Shown here: piece after piece, positions 1 to 6,360 of the stretch
How the letters are laid out: each line of letters starts with the position of its first letter
Numbering within the stretch: the stretch's first letter is position 1
Assembly (NCBI GenBank): GCA_902495985.1
Contig: CABUZF010000017.1
Location: 1-12,981, forward strand
Length of the DNA stretch: 12,981 bases
Direction: 5' to 3'
Source of the DNA: an uncultured Collinsella sp.
GTDB lineage: Bacteria; Actinomycetota; Coriobacteriia; Coriobacteriales; Coriobacteriaceae
Made by a program: the position numbers and the translations under genes
Notes under the pieces: model-generated
What the model was told of the DNA's origin: nothing
Database searches by the model: none
What the model saw: the letters and a program-made list of their open reading frames with translations, nothing else

Positions 1-1076
1 ATGCCCTGACGCCCGAGAAGTTCAACAACAAGACCAACGGCATCTCGCACCGTCGCTTCTTTGCTGAGGCCAACCCCACCTATGCCAAGCTCGTGACCGA
101 GGCCATTGGCGATGGCTGGCTGAAGGACGCCTTTGAGCTGGAGAAGCTCAAGGAGTTTAAGGACGACACCGAGTTCCTGAAGGCCGTGGGTGCCTCAAAG
201 CGCGCCAACAAGGAGCGTCTGGCCGCCTACGTTAAGGCCGAGACCGGTCTGGTCATCGACCCCAACACCGTCTTCGACGTTCAGGTGAAGCGCTTCCATG
301 CCTACAAGCGTCAGCTCATGAACATCATGAAGGTGATGGACATCTACAACCGTCGCATCGCGGATCCCAACTTCCACGTGACGCCGACGACCTTCATCTT
401 TAGCGGCAAGGCTGCCTCGAGCTACACCTTTGCCAAGGAGACCATCCGCCTCATTAACTCCGTAGCCGAGGTCATCAACAACGATGCCCGCGTCAACGAG
501 GTCATGAAGGTCTGCTTTATCCCCAACTTCCGCGTGAGCAACGCCCAGCTCATCTACCCCGCCGCCGAGATCTCGGAGCAGATCTCCACCGCCGGCAAGG
601 AGGCCTCGGGCACGTCCAACATGAAGCTCATGATGAACGGCGCCATTACGCTGGGCACCCTCGACGGCGCCAACATCGAGATCGCCGACCTGGCCGGTCG
701 CGAGAACGAGGCCATCTTTGGCCTGACCGCTCCCGAGGTCGAGCAGCTCTGGGCATCCAACAGCTACTTTGCGTGGGATACCCTCAACGGCGACCGCGAG
801 CGTCTTGGCCGCGTGATGGACGAGCTCAAGGACAACACGTTTGCCGGCCTTTCGGGCAACTTCGAGAGCATCTACAACGAGCTCATGAACAACAACGACC
901 CCGACCTGGTCATGGCAGACTTCCGTAGCTACGTGGATGCATGGGAGAAGCTCACGGGCAGCTATGGCGACCAGGAGACCTGGAACCGCAAGGCCCTGCT
1001 CAACACCGCCTCGAGCGGCTGGTTCTCGAGCGACCGCACCATTCGCGAGTACCGCGACGAGATCTGGCACGCGTAA
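1..1076 (+). CDS. glgP: Glycogen phosphorylase, 3' part (5' end outside window)
   Basis: Cytosolic PLP enzyme that removes glucose from the non-reducing ends of glycogen or maltodextrin as glucose-1-phosphate. The window starts inside the gene: the frame is open from base 3 and gives 357 residues, roughly the C-terminal 45% of a typical 750-815-residue family member. Seen directly: PEKFNNKTNGISHRRFF at the start, the FHAYKRQL block, PTTFIFSGKAASSY, PNFRVSNAQLIYPAAE and the PLP motif EASGTSNMK, whose lysine codon (624-626) should form the Schiff base. GTLDGANIEI follows, as in all GT35 enzymes. A GTG at 93 lies in the middle of conserved sequence and is not the start. The gene ends at TAA 108 nt before glgC on the same strand, so degradation and synthesis of glycogen are encoded together. 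Substrate preference (glycogen or maltodextrin) cannot be told from this part. Confidence 0.96.
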   Translation, partial: ALTPEKFNNKTNGISHRRFFAEANPTYAKLVTEAIGDGWLKDAFELEKLKEFKDDTEFLKAVGASKRANKERLAAYVKAETGLVIDPNTVFDVQVKRFHAYKRQLMNIMKVMDIYNRRIADPNFHVTPTTFIFSGKAASSYTFAKETIRLINSVAEVINNDARVNEVMKVCFIPNFRVSNAQLIYPAAEISEQISTAGKEASGTSNMKLMMNGAITLGTLDGANIEIADLAGRENEAIFGLTAPEVEQLWASNSYFAWDTLNGDRERLGRVMDELKDNTFAGLSGNFESIYNELMNNNDPDLVMADFRSYVDAWEKLTGSYGDQETWNRKALLNTASSGWFSSDRTIREYRDEIWHA

Positions 1077-1113
1077 AGGCGCGCGAGCTCCCCTATGCCA
1101 GCACGGCATTACT

Positions 1114-1144
1114 CGACGGGCGTGACGTTGCGCCGCGCCCGTCG
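1114..1144 (+). other. Hairpin between glgP and glgC
   Basis: CGACGGGCG (1114-1122) pairs perfectly with CGCCCGTCG (1136-1144) around a 13-nt loop. No T-tract follows, so it is not a classical intrinsic terminator. It could stabilise the glgP 3' end, mark a processing site or attenuate transcription into glgC. It lies 40 nt upstream of the glgC start. Confidence 0.45.
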
Positions 1145-1184
1145 CTAATGGGTTTAGGAACATCGATGACAGAAGGAGAAATCG

Positions 1185-2333
1185 ATGAGTAAGAAAGAAT
1201 GCATCGCGATGCTCCTCGCAGGAGGACAGGGCAGCCGATTGGGGGCACTCACCCAAAAGATCGCTAAGCCGGCGGTTAGCTTTGGTGGCAAGTTCCGCAT
1301 TATCGACTTTTCGCTGTCCAACTGCTCCAACTCGGGCATCGACACAGTGGGCGTCCTGACGCAGTACCGCCCCTACCTGCTGCATGCCTATGTGGGCTCC
1401 GGCGAGGCCTGGGATCTGGACAGCCGTGACGGCGGTGTTTCGATCCTGCCGCCGTACGAGACGCAGACCGGTGGCGCCTGGTATGCGGGCACGGCCGACG
1501 CCATTACGCAGAACCTCGACTACATCAGGGCCAACGACCCCAAGTACGTCCTGATTCTTTCGGGCGATCACCTGTATCGCATGGACTACCGCAAGATGCT
1601 CAAGACGCACATTGAGAACAACGCCGACCTCACGGTGAGCGTTATGCCCGTGCCGTGGGAGGAGGCCAGTCGCTTTGGCATCCTGACCACCGACCCCGAG
1701 GACGGCCGCATCACCAAGTTCACCGAGAAGCCCGATAAGCCCGATTCGAACCTCGCGTCCATGGGCATCTACATCTTCTCGGCCGACGTGCTGATCGAGG
1801 CGCTCGAAGAGGACGCTCTGGACCAGCGCTCGAGCCACGACTTTGGCAAGGACATCATCCCCAAGCTGCTCGGCGAGGGCAAGCGCCTGTACAGCTACGA
1901 GTTCCACGGCTTTTGGAAGGACGTCGGCACCATCGCCAGCTTCCACGAGACCTCGATGGACCTGCTGGGCAACAACCCCGAGTTCGATCTGTTTGACAAG
2001 CACTTCCCCATCATGTCCAACATCACCACGCGTCCGCCGCACTACATTGGCCCGGACGGCCGCCTGGACGACTGCCTGGTCTCCAACGGCTGCAAGATCT
2101 ACGGCACCGCTCGCCACTCAATCCTTTCGACCGATGTCATCATCGAGGAGCGCGCCGTGGTCGAGGACTCCGTGCTGCTGCCGGGTGCGCACGTTAAGAG
2201 CGGCGCGCACATCTGCCGCGCTATTTTGGGCGAGAACTCCACGGTCGAAGAGGGCGTGAAGCTCGGCTCTGTCGATACCACCAAGGATACGGCCGTCGTT
2301 GGAAATGACGTCGTTATCGGGAAGGGGGAATGA
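1185..2333 (+). CDS. glgC: Glucose-1-phosphate adenylyltransferase, catalytic subunit
   Basis: Makes ADP-glucose and pyrophosphate from ATP and glucose-1-phosphate, the committed step of bacterial glycogen synthesis. The protein has 382 residues. The N-terminal nucleotidyltransferase domain carries GGQGSRL (13-19), SGDHLYRMDY (126-135, with the likely metal-binding catalytic Asp128), FTEKP (179-183, whose Lys182 should bind the sugar phosphate) and FWKDVGTI (243-250). Residues from about 290 form a C-terminal left-handed beta-helix of hexapeptide-like repeats. The start at 1185 is set by a strong Shine-Dalgarno sequence, AGAAGGAG, at 1171-1178. The short N-terminus before the GG motif resembles the Bacillus type rather than the E. 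coli type. It is followed by glgD after 4 nt, and the two products probably form a mixed tetramer as described for Bacillus GlgCD. Confidence 0.97.
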   Translation: MSKKECIAMLLAGGQGSRLGALTQKIAKPAVSFGGKFRIIDFSLSNCSNSGIDTVGVLTQYRPYLLHAYVGSGEAWDLDSRDGGVSILPPYETQTGGAWYAGTADAITQNLDYIRANDPKYVLILSGDHLYRMDYRKMLKTHIENNADLTVSVMPVPWEEASRFGILTTDPEDGRITKFTEKPDKPDSNLASMGIYIFSADVLIEALEEDALDQRSSHDFGKDIIPKLLGEGKRLYSYEFHGFWKDVGTIASFHETSMDLLGNNPEFDLFDKHFPIMSNITTRPPHYIGPDGRLDDCLVSNGCKIYGTARHSILSTDVIIEERAVVEDSVLLPGAHVKSGAHICRAILGENSTVEEGVKLGSVDTTKDTAVVGNDVVIGKGE

Positions 2334-2337
2334 TCCG

Positions 2338-3465
2338 ATGATCAATCGCAAGGCCATCGGTTATATCACCGCTAACTACTCTTCGACCTACGGCAGCGTG
2401 CTGCTCAAGGACCGCCCCATCGCGTCCGTCCCGTTTTTGGGCCGCTACCGCCTGATCGACTTCCCGCTGTCCAACATGATGAATGCCGGCATTAAGACCG
2501 TCGGCGTCGTCATGCCGGGTAACTACCGCTCGCTGATCGACCACGTGGGCTCGGGCAAGGACTGGGGCCTGGACCGCAAGAAGGGCGGCCTGTTCATGGT
2601 GCCCGGCAACGCGTATGGCACCACCAAGGGCGGCATGCGCTTTCTGCTGCGCGACATCATCTCCAACAAGACGCTGTTCCAGCGCTCGGACAAGCCCTAT
2701 GTTGTGATGATGGGCACCAACATCATCTTCAATATGGACCTCAACACCATCATCGACGCGCACGAGAACTCCGGTGCCCAGATGACCGTGGTGTACTGCA
2801 AGGCCACGCACAACGTCGACGACGAGACCAAACTCGAAATTAACGAGAACGGCCGTCTGACGGGCGTGAGCGCCGGCGTCGTGTACGGCGACAACGCCTC
2901 TATGGACTGCTGCATCGTCAACCGCGAGACGCTGCTCGAGATTATCGACCACTACCAGGCCGCCGACTATCTGGACCTGCTCGAGGCACTCCAGGGCGAC
3001 TTTGGCAACATCGACGTTTGCAGCTACGAGTACAAGGGCGAGGTCGTGGGCGTGTTTAGTGAGAAGTCGCTGTATCGCCGCAGCATGGACCTGCTCGACC
3101 AGACCGTGGCCGACCAGCTCTTCGATCCTGAGCGCCCGATCCTGACCAAGGCTCACGACGTGCCGCCTTCGCGCTATGCGACCGGCAGCCACGCGTGCAA
3201 CTCGATCATCTCGGCCGGCTGCATCATCAAGGGCACCGTGCGCAACTCGATCCTGTCGCGCGGCGTCGTGGTTGAGGAAGGCGCCTCGGTGACGAACTCG
3301 ATTATCAACCAGAGCTGCGTCATCAAGAGCGGCGCCCGCGTCGAGAATGCCATCCTGGACAAGAACAACGTGGTTCCCACCAACACCGAGCTTCGCGGCA
3401 CGCCCGAGAACATCCTGGTGCTGGGAAAGGCCCCGTTAACTTCTGATATCACCAACGCGAGCTAG
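2338..3465 (+). CDS. glgD: GlgD, non-catalytic partner subunit of ADP-glucose pyrophosphorylase
   Basis: A 375-residue paralogue of the upstream GlgC. It keeps the fold (FLGRYRLIDFPLSN at 33-46, VGSGKDWGLDR at 70-80, C-terminal beta-helix repeats with SILSRGVVVEEGASV) but lacks the N-terminal GGxGxRL loop. Where GlgC has SGDHLYRMD it has GTNIIFNMD (126-134), replacing the catalytic Asp by Asn128. This is the known state of GlgD, which in Bacillus is inactive alone but raises GlgC activity in the complex; that role is inferred here. The start chosen is ATG 2338, which gives the family N-terminus MINRKAIGYI and sits behind GGGAAGGGGGAA (2319-2330), the last coding bases of glgC. A longer frame from 2299 only runs into glgC. 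The 4-nt gap from glgC argues for coupled translation and fixed subunit ratios. Confidence 0.95.
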   Translation: MINRKAIGYITANYSSTYGSVLLKDRPIASVPFLGRYRLIDFPLSNMMNAGIKTVGVVMPGNYRSLIDHVGSGKDWGLDRKKGGLFMVPGNAYGTTKGGMRFLLRDIISNKTLFQRSDKPYVVMMGTNIIFNMDLNTIIDAHENSGAQMTVVYCKATHNVDDETKLEINENGRLTGVSAGVVYGDNASMDCCIVNRETLLEIIDHYQAADYLDLLEALQGDFGNIDVCSYEYKGEVVGVFSEKSLYRRSMDLLDQTVADQLFDPERPILTKAHDVPPSRYATGSHACNSIISAGCIIKGTVRNSILSRGVVVEEGASVTNSIINQSCVIKSGARVENAILDKNNVVPTNTELRGTPENILVLGKAPLTSDITNAS

Positions 3466-3496
3466 CTTTGGCACCGCAACATCGCTCGTAACACGC

Positions 3497-3532
3497 AGAA
3501 TAGCCGCCCGGTTTGCGCCAGGCGGCTATTCT
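3497..3532 (+). other. Strong hairpin between glgD and glgA
   Basis: A perfect 12-bp stem, AGAATAGCCGCC (3497-3508) with GGCGGCTATTCT (3521-3532), around a 12-nt loop. The following bases (CGAATTGC) are not T-rich, so this is not a textbook intrinsic terminator. It lies only 22 nt before the glgA start and 10 nt before its Shine-Dalgarno sequence. It may be a partial terminator, an RNA-stability or processing element, or a limiter of glgA expression relative to glgCD. Confidence 0.55.
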
Positions 3533-3554
3533 CGAATTGCAACAGGGAGACAAT

Positions 3555-5930
3555 ATGGCTGATTCCAGCAAAAAGATGCAGATCGTGTTTGCCTCGGCCG
3601 AGTGCGCACCGTTTGTTAAGACCGGTGGCCTGGGTGACGTGGCGGGCTCGCTGCCTGCGGCGCTCGTGCGCGCCGGCGCCGAGGTCATCGTGATGGTGCC
3701 CAAGTACGCCACCATCAAAGACGAGTACAAGGCGCAGATGGAGCACTTCTCCGATTTTTACGTGAGCCTGGGCTGGCGCAATGAGTACTGCGGACTCGAG
3801 AAGCTCGAGCACGACGGCGTCACCTATATGTTCGTGGACAACGAGCGCTACTTTGCGCGCGATTATCCGTACGGCTTCTTTGACGACGGCGAGCGCTTTG
3901 CGTTCTTCTCCAAGGCCATCACCGAGAGCCTGCAGCACCTGCCCGCCGGCTTTGAGTGCGACATCCTGCACTGCAACGACTGGCAGACGGCGCTGGCGCC
4001 CGTGTTTTTGCGCGAGTTCTACCAGGGCCTGCCGCTGTATGACCGCGTCAAGACCGTGTTCTCGATCCACAACGTGGCGTTCCAGGGCCAGTTTAGCGAC
4101 ACCGTGATGGAGGACATCCTTGGTGTGGCGCACATTCCGGCGGCCGCCTCGCAGCTACGTTGCGACGCCTGCAGCATCAACTACATGCTGGGCGCCCTGC
4201 GCTATGCCGACGCCATCACCACGGTGAGCCCCACCTACGCGAGCGAGATCCAGACGCCCGAGTTTGGCGAGGGCCTGGACGGCGTACTGCGCGAGCGTTC
4301 CTACGCGCTGCAGGGCATCCTCAACGGCATTGACGTGGCGGCCTTTGACCCGGCAACCGACAAGCGCATTGCCGCCAACTACACGGTTGACGACCGTTCC
4401 GGCAAGACCGTGTGCAAGGCCAAGCTGCAGGAGGAACTGGGGCTCGAGGTGCGCGACGACCGCCCGCTTATGGTGATGGTCACGCGCCTGACGCGCCAGA
4501 AGGGCATGGACCTGGTCATGTACGCGCTCGACCGCATCCTGTCCGGCGGCGTTCAGGTGGCCGTGCTGGGCACCGGCGACCGCGACTACGAGGACGGTCT
4601 GCGCTACTTCCAGGACAAGTACCCCGGCACCATGGCCGCGCGCATCGAGTTCGATCCGGCGCTGTCGCAGCGCATGTACGCTGCCGCCGATATGTTCCTG
4701 ATGCCTTCGAAGTTTGAGCCCTGCGGCCTGTCGCAGATCATCGCCATGCGCTACGGCACCCTGCCCATCGTGCGCGAGACCGGTGGCCTGAAGGACACCG
4801 TGCAGCCGTACAACGAGTTTACCGGCGAGGGCACGGGCTTCTCGTTTACCAACTTTAACGGCGACGAGATGGGCGACGCGGTGTTCCGCGCAGCACGCCT
4901 GTTCTGGGATAACCGTGAGGCATGGAACCAGCTAGTCACGCAGGCCATGAGCCAGGACTTTAGCTGGACGCGTTCGGCCGACAAGTATCTGGACCTGTAC
5001 TTCTTTATGCACCCGGAGATTGAGCGCCCGGCGGCTGTGGAGGCTGCCACGGCCATAGAGGAGCCGGTTGCTGATGAGGCCGAGCCTGCGGCGCCCGTTA
5101 AGGAGCCCGCTGCTGAGGAGCCCAAGGTCGAGGAGAAGCCGGTTGAAGCTAAGCCCGTTAAGGCCGATCCTGAGGTGAAGGTCGAGGCTGCTCCCGAGCC
5201 CGAGCCTGAGGTGAAGCCCGCTGCGAAGCCTGCCACCAAAAAGACGACGGCTCGCAAGACGACGGCTAAGAAGGCTACGACCACGAAGGCCGCTGCGAGC
5301 AAGACCACCGCTGCCAAGGCAACTACTGCCAAGGCATCGACCACGCGCAAGCGCACGACCGCCGCTGCCAAGAAGGCCAACGAGGTCGAGGCTGCTCCCG
5401 AGGTAAAGGCCGCCGCCGAGGCTAAGCCTGCGGCAAAGGCTCCGGCCAAGACCGCTGCCAAGAAGACGGCTGCAACCACCAAGAAGGCAACGGCAGCCAA
5501 GAAGACCACGGCTACGAAGTCGACGACGGCCAAGGCCGCTACGACGAAGGCCGCCGCGAAGACGGCCCCGAAGGCTACTGCAAAGCCGGCCGCCAAAGTC
5601 GAGGAGACGCCCGCTGAGTCTAAGGATGAGGCAGCTGTCGAGGCAAAGCCGGCCGCCAAGACCACCACGCGCAAACGCGCCGCGACGACGGCCAAGAAGA
5701 CCACGACCAAGGCTGCAGCTCCCAAGGCAGAGGGTAAGGCCGAGGACAAGCCCGCAGTAAAGGCCGAGCCGACTCCGAAGGCTGCCGAGGTTAAGGCCGC
5801 TCCCAAGACTAAGGCAAAGACCGAGCCCGCCAAGGAGACCCCGGTCTCCCCCGCCGTTTCGGCCGAGGAAAAGGCTCCGACCAAGAAGACCTCCGTCCGC
5901 AAGGCAACGGCCGCCCGCAAGCGCCGCTAA
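3555..5930 (+). CDS. glgA: Glycogen synthase with a long Ala/Lys-rich histone H1-like C-terminal tail
   Basis: Transfers glucose from ADP-glucose to the growing alpha-1,4 chain (GT5, cytosolic). The product has 791 residues. Residues 1 to about 486 are a complete synthase: ECAPFVKTGGLGDV with Lys22 of the ADP-glucose site, LHCNDWQTAL, FSIHNVAFQGQF, VTRLTRQKG and FEPCGLSQ with the likely catalytic Glu388, then RETGGLKDTV. E. coli GlgA has 477 residues. After HPEIERP the remaining 305 residues are low complexity: first acidic Pro/Glu/Val/Ala (about 490-560), then alternating Lys/Thr/Ala-rich basic blocks and short acidic ones, ending KATAARKRR. The tail has no Phe, Tyr, Trp, Cys, His, Leu or Met and one Gly. 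Synonymous codons for Lys and Ala are mixed, so it is not a fresh tandem duplication. Start ATG 3555 follows AGGGAGA (3543-3549). Synthase function is near certain; the role of the tail is unknown. Confidence 0.95.
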   Translation: MADSSKKMQIVFASAECAPFVKTGGLGDVAGSLPAALVRAGAEVIVMVPKYATIKDEYKAQMEHFSDFYVSLGWRNEYCGLEKLEHDGVTYMFVDNERYFARDYPYGFFDDGERFAFFSKAITESLQHLPAGFECDILHCNDWQTALAPVFLREFYQGLPLYDRVKTVFSIHNVAFQGQFSDTVMEDILGVAHIPAAASQLRCDACSINYMLGALRYADAITTVSPTYASEIQTPEFGEGLDGVLRERSYALQGILNGIDVAAFDPATDKRIAANYTVDDRSGKTVCKAKLQEELGLEVRDDRPLMVMVTRLTRQKGMDLVMYALDRILSGGVQVAVLGTGDRDYEDGLRYFQDKYPGTMAARIEFDPALSQRMYAAADMFLMPSKFEPCGLSQIIAMRYGTLPIVRETGGLKDTVQPYNEFTGEGTGFSFTNFNGDEMGDAVFRAARLFWDNREAWNQLVTQAMSQDFSWTRSADKYLDLYFFMHPEIERPAAVEAATAIEEPVADEAEPAAPVKEPAAEEPKVEEKPVEAKPVKADPEVKVEAAPEPEPEVKPAAKPATKKTTARKTTAKKATTTKAAASKTTAAKATTAKASTTRKRTTAAAKKANEVEAAPEVKAAAEAKPAAKAPAKTAAKKTAATTKKATAAKKTTATKSTTAKAATTKAAAKTAPKATAKPAAKVEETPAESKDEAAVEAKPAAKTTTRKRAATTAKKTTTKAAAPKAEGKAEDKPAVKAEPTPKAAEVKAAPKTKAKTEPAKETPVSPAVSAEEKAPTKKTSVRKATAARKRR
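5016..5927 (+). other. Coding region of the GlgA low-complexity tail
   Basis: This marks the extra C-terminal module of glgA (residues about 488-791). Composition is almost only Ala, Lys, Thr, Pro, Glu and Val with some Arg, Asp and Ser. Motifs such as KKTTARKTTAKKAT and TKAAAKTAPKATAKPAAK resemble the PAKKA-type tails of histone H1-like proteins and of actinobacterial HU (HupB). It is predicted to be disordered. It has no recognisable enzyme or carbohydrate-binding fold. A binding role toward nucleic acid, glycogen or other polyanions is inference only. Confidence 0.85.
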
Positions 5931-5953
5931 TCCGGACGATTAAAACTAAATCC

Positions 5954-6000
5954 TCAACGCAAAAGAGGGCGCCCCAACCAGGCGCCCTCTTTTGCGTTGA
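5954..6000 (+). terminator. Intrinsic terminator after glgA
   Basis: A perfect 20-bp stem (left arm 5954-5973, right arm 5981-6000) around the 7-nt loop CCAACCA. The arms contain AAAAGAGGGCGCC and GGCGCCCTCTTTT, so the T-tract is inside the stem and the structure can work in both directions. It begins 23 nt after the glgA stop and closes the glg block. Confidence 0.9.
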
Positions 6001-6010
6001 ACTTCGCATT

Positions 6011-6165
6011 AAAAAGAGGGCCGGTTTACTACGACAAAATGGCTCCGGCCGACCACGGCGAGTAATCTTCGAAATTAAGAACGCTTCTAGCTGCGGTTTT
6101 AATATCACCAAAATGACTGTTGTTGAGATCATTCAATTCGTCGTAGTAAACCGAAGTACTTTTGT
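6011..6165. repeat. Structured intergenic repeat, copy E1
   Basis: Perfect 14-bp inverted arms, CGGTTTACTACGAC (6022-6035) and GTCGTAGTAAACCG (6141-6154), enclose 105 bp. Exactly 6 nt outside each arm an AAAA/TTTT pair extends the structure (6012-6015 with 6161-6164). Inside lies TCTAGCTGCGGTTTTA (6086-6101). A second copy at 10129-10282 has the same length within 1 bp, the same core at the same offset (64 nt from the arm start) and different but again perfectly paired arms. It lies between the glgA terminator and the promoter region of the downstream glucanase gene. It could be a structured RNA, a MITE-like mobile element or a protein-binding palindrome. Confidence 0.75.
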
Positions 6166-6201
6166 TTGGATACAAATAGTATCGGTATAGACGTTTTTAA
6201 A

Positions 6202-6211
6202 TATCGCGATA
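6202..6211. promoter_or_regulatory. Palindrome in the glucanase gene leader
   Basis: TATCGCGATA is a perfect 10-bp palindrome, and AA/TT pairing continues past one mismatch on each side. It lies about 60 bp upstream of the candidate -35 element, so it could be a regulator binding site. There is no other support. Confidence 0.2.
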
Positions 6212-6269
6212 ATTTGGGTGGTAAAACGATTTTCTAGGACAACCGTTCGCCGATGGTAAACGGATGTTG

Positions 6270-6299
6270 TTTATACAGCCTGTGTGCAACATATATACT
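6270..6299 (+). promoter_or_regulatory. Candidate promoter of the GH13-GH77 gene
   Basis: TTTATA (6270-6275, 4/6 match to a -35 consensus), an 18-bp spacer and TATACT (6294-6299, 5/6 match to a -10 consensus). Transcription would start near 6306 and give a leader of about 55 nt. Just upstream, CCGTT (6243-6247) and AACGG (6259-6263) form a small inverted repeat that could be an operator. The upstream terminator makes a separate promoter for this gene likely; its exact position is a guess. Confidence 0.4.
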
Positions 6300-6360
6300 T
6301 ATATCCTGTGCGTAAAGCCCATGGCCCGCAGGCCGTGATTCTATTGAACTGGACCGAATT

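Noticed and set aside
195..2117. 640-codon open frame on the - strand, antisense to glgP and glgC
   Set aside because: It lies opposite two certain enzymes and arises from C/G-ending codons in G+C-rich DNA; it crosses the intergenic hairpin and has no recognisable domain.
4751..5920. 389-codon - strand open frame opposite the GlgA tail
   Set aside because: It is an Ala/Val/Ser-rich mirror of the Lys/Ala/Thr codons and also covers the conserved synthase C-terminus.
5234..5930. DNA-level tandem repeat in the GlgA tail
   Set aside because: The amino-acid pattern repeats, but codons for Lys, Ala and Thr vary between units and no fixed nucleotide period is visible.
5809..6132. - strand open frame running from E1 through the glgA terminator into glgA
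   Set aside because: It reads through a perfect terminator hairpin and then antisense to the GlgA tail; no domain is visible.
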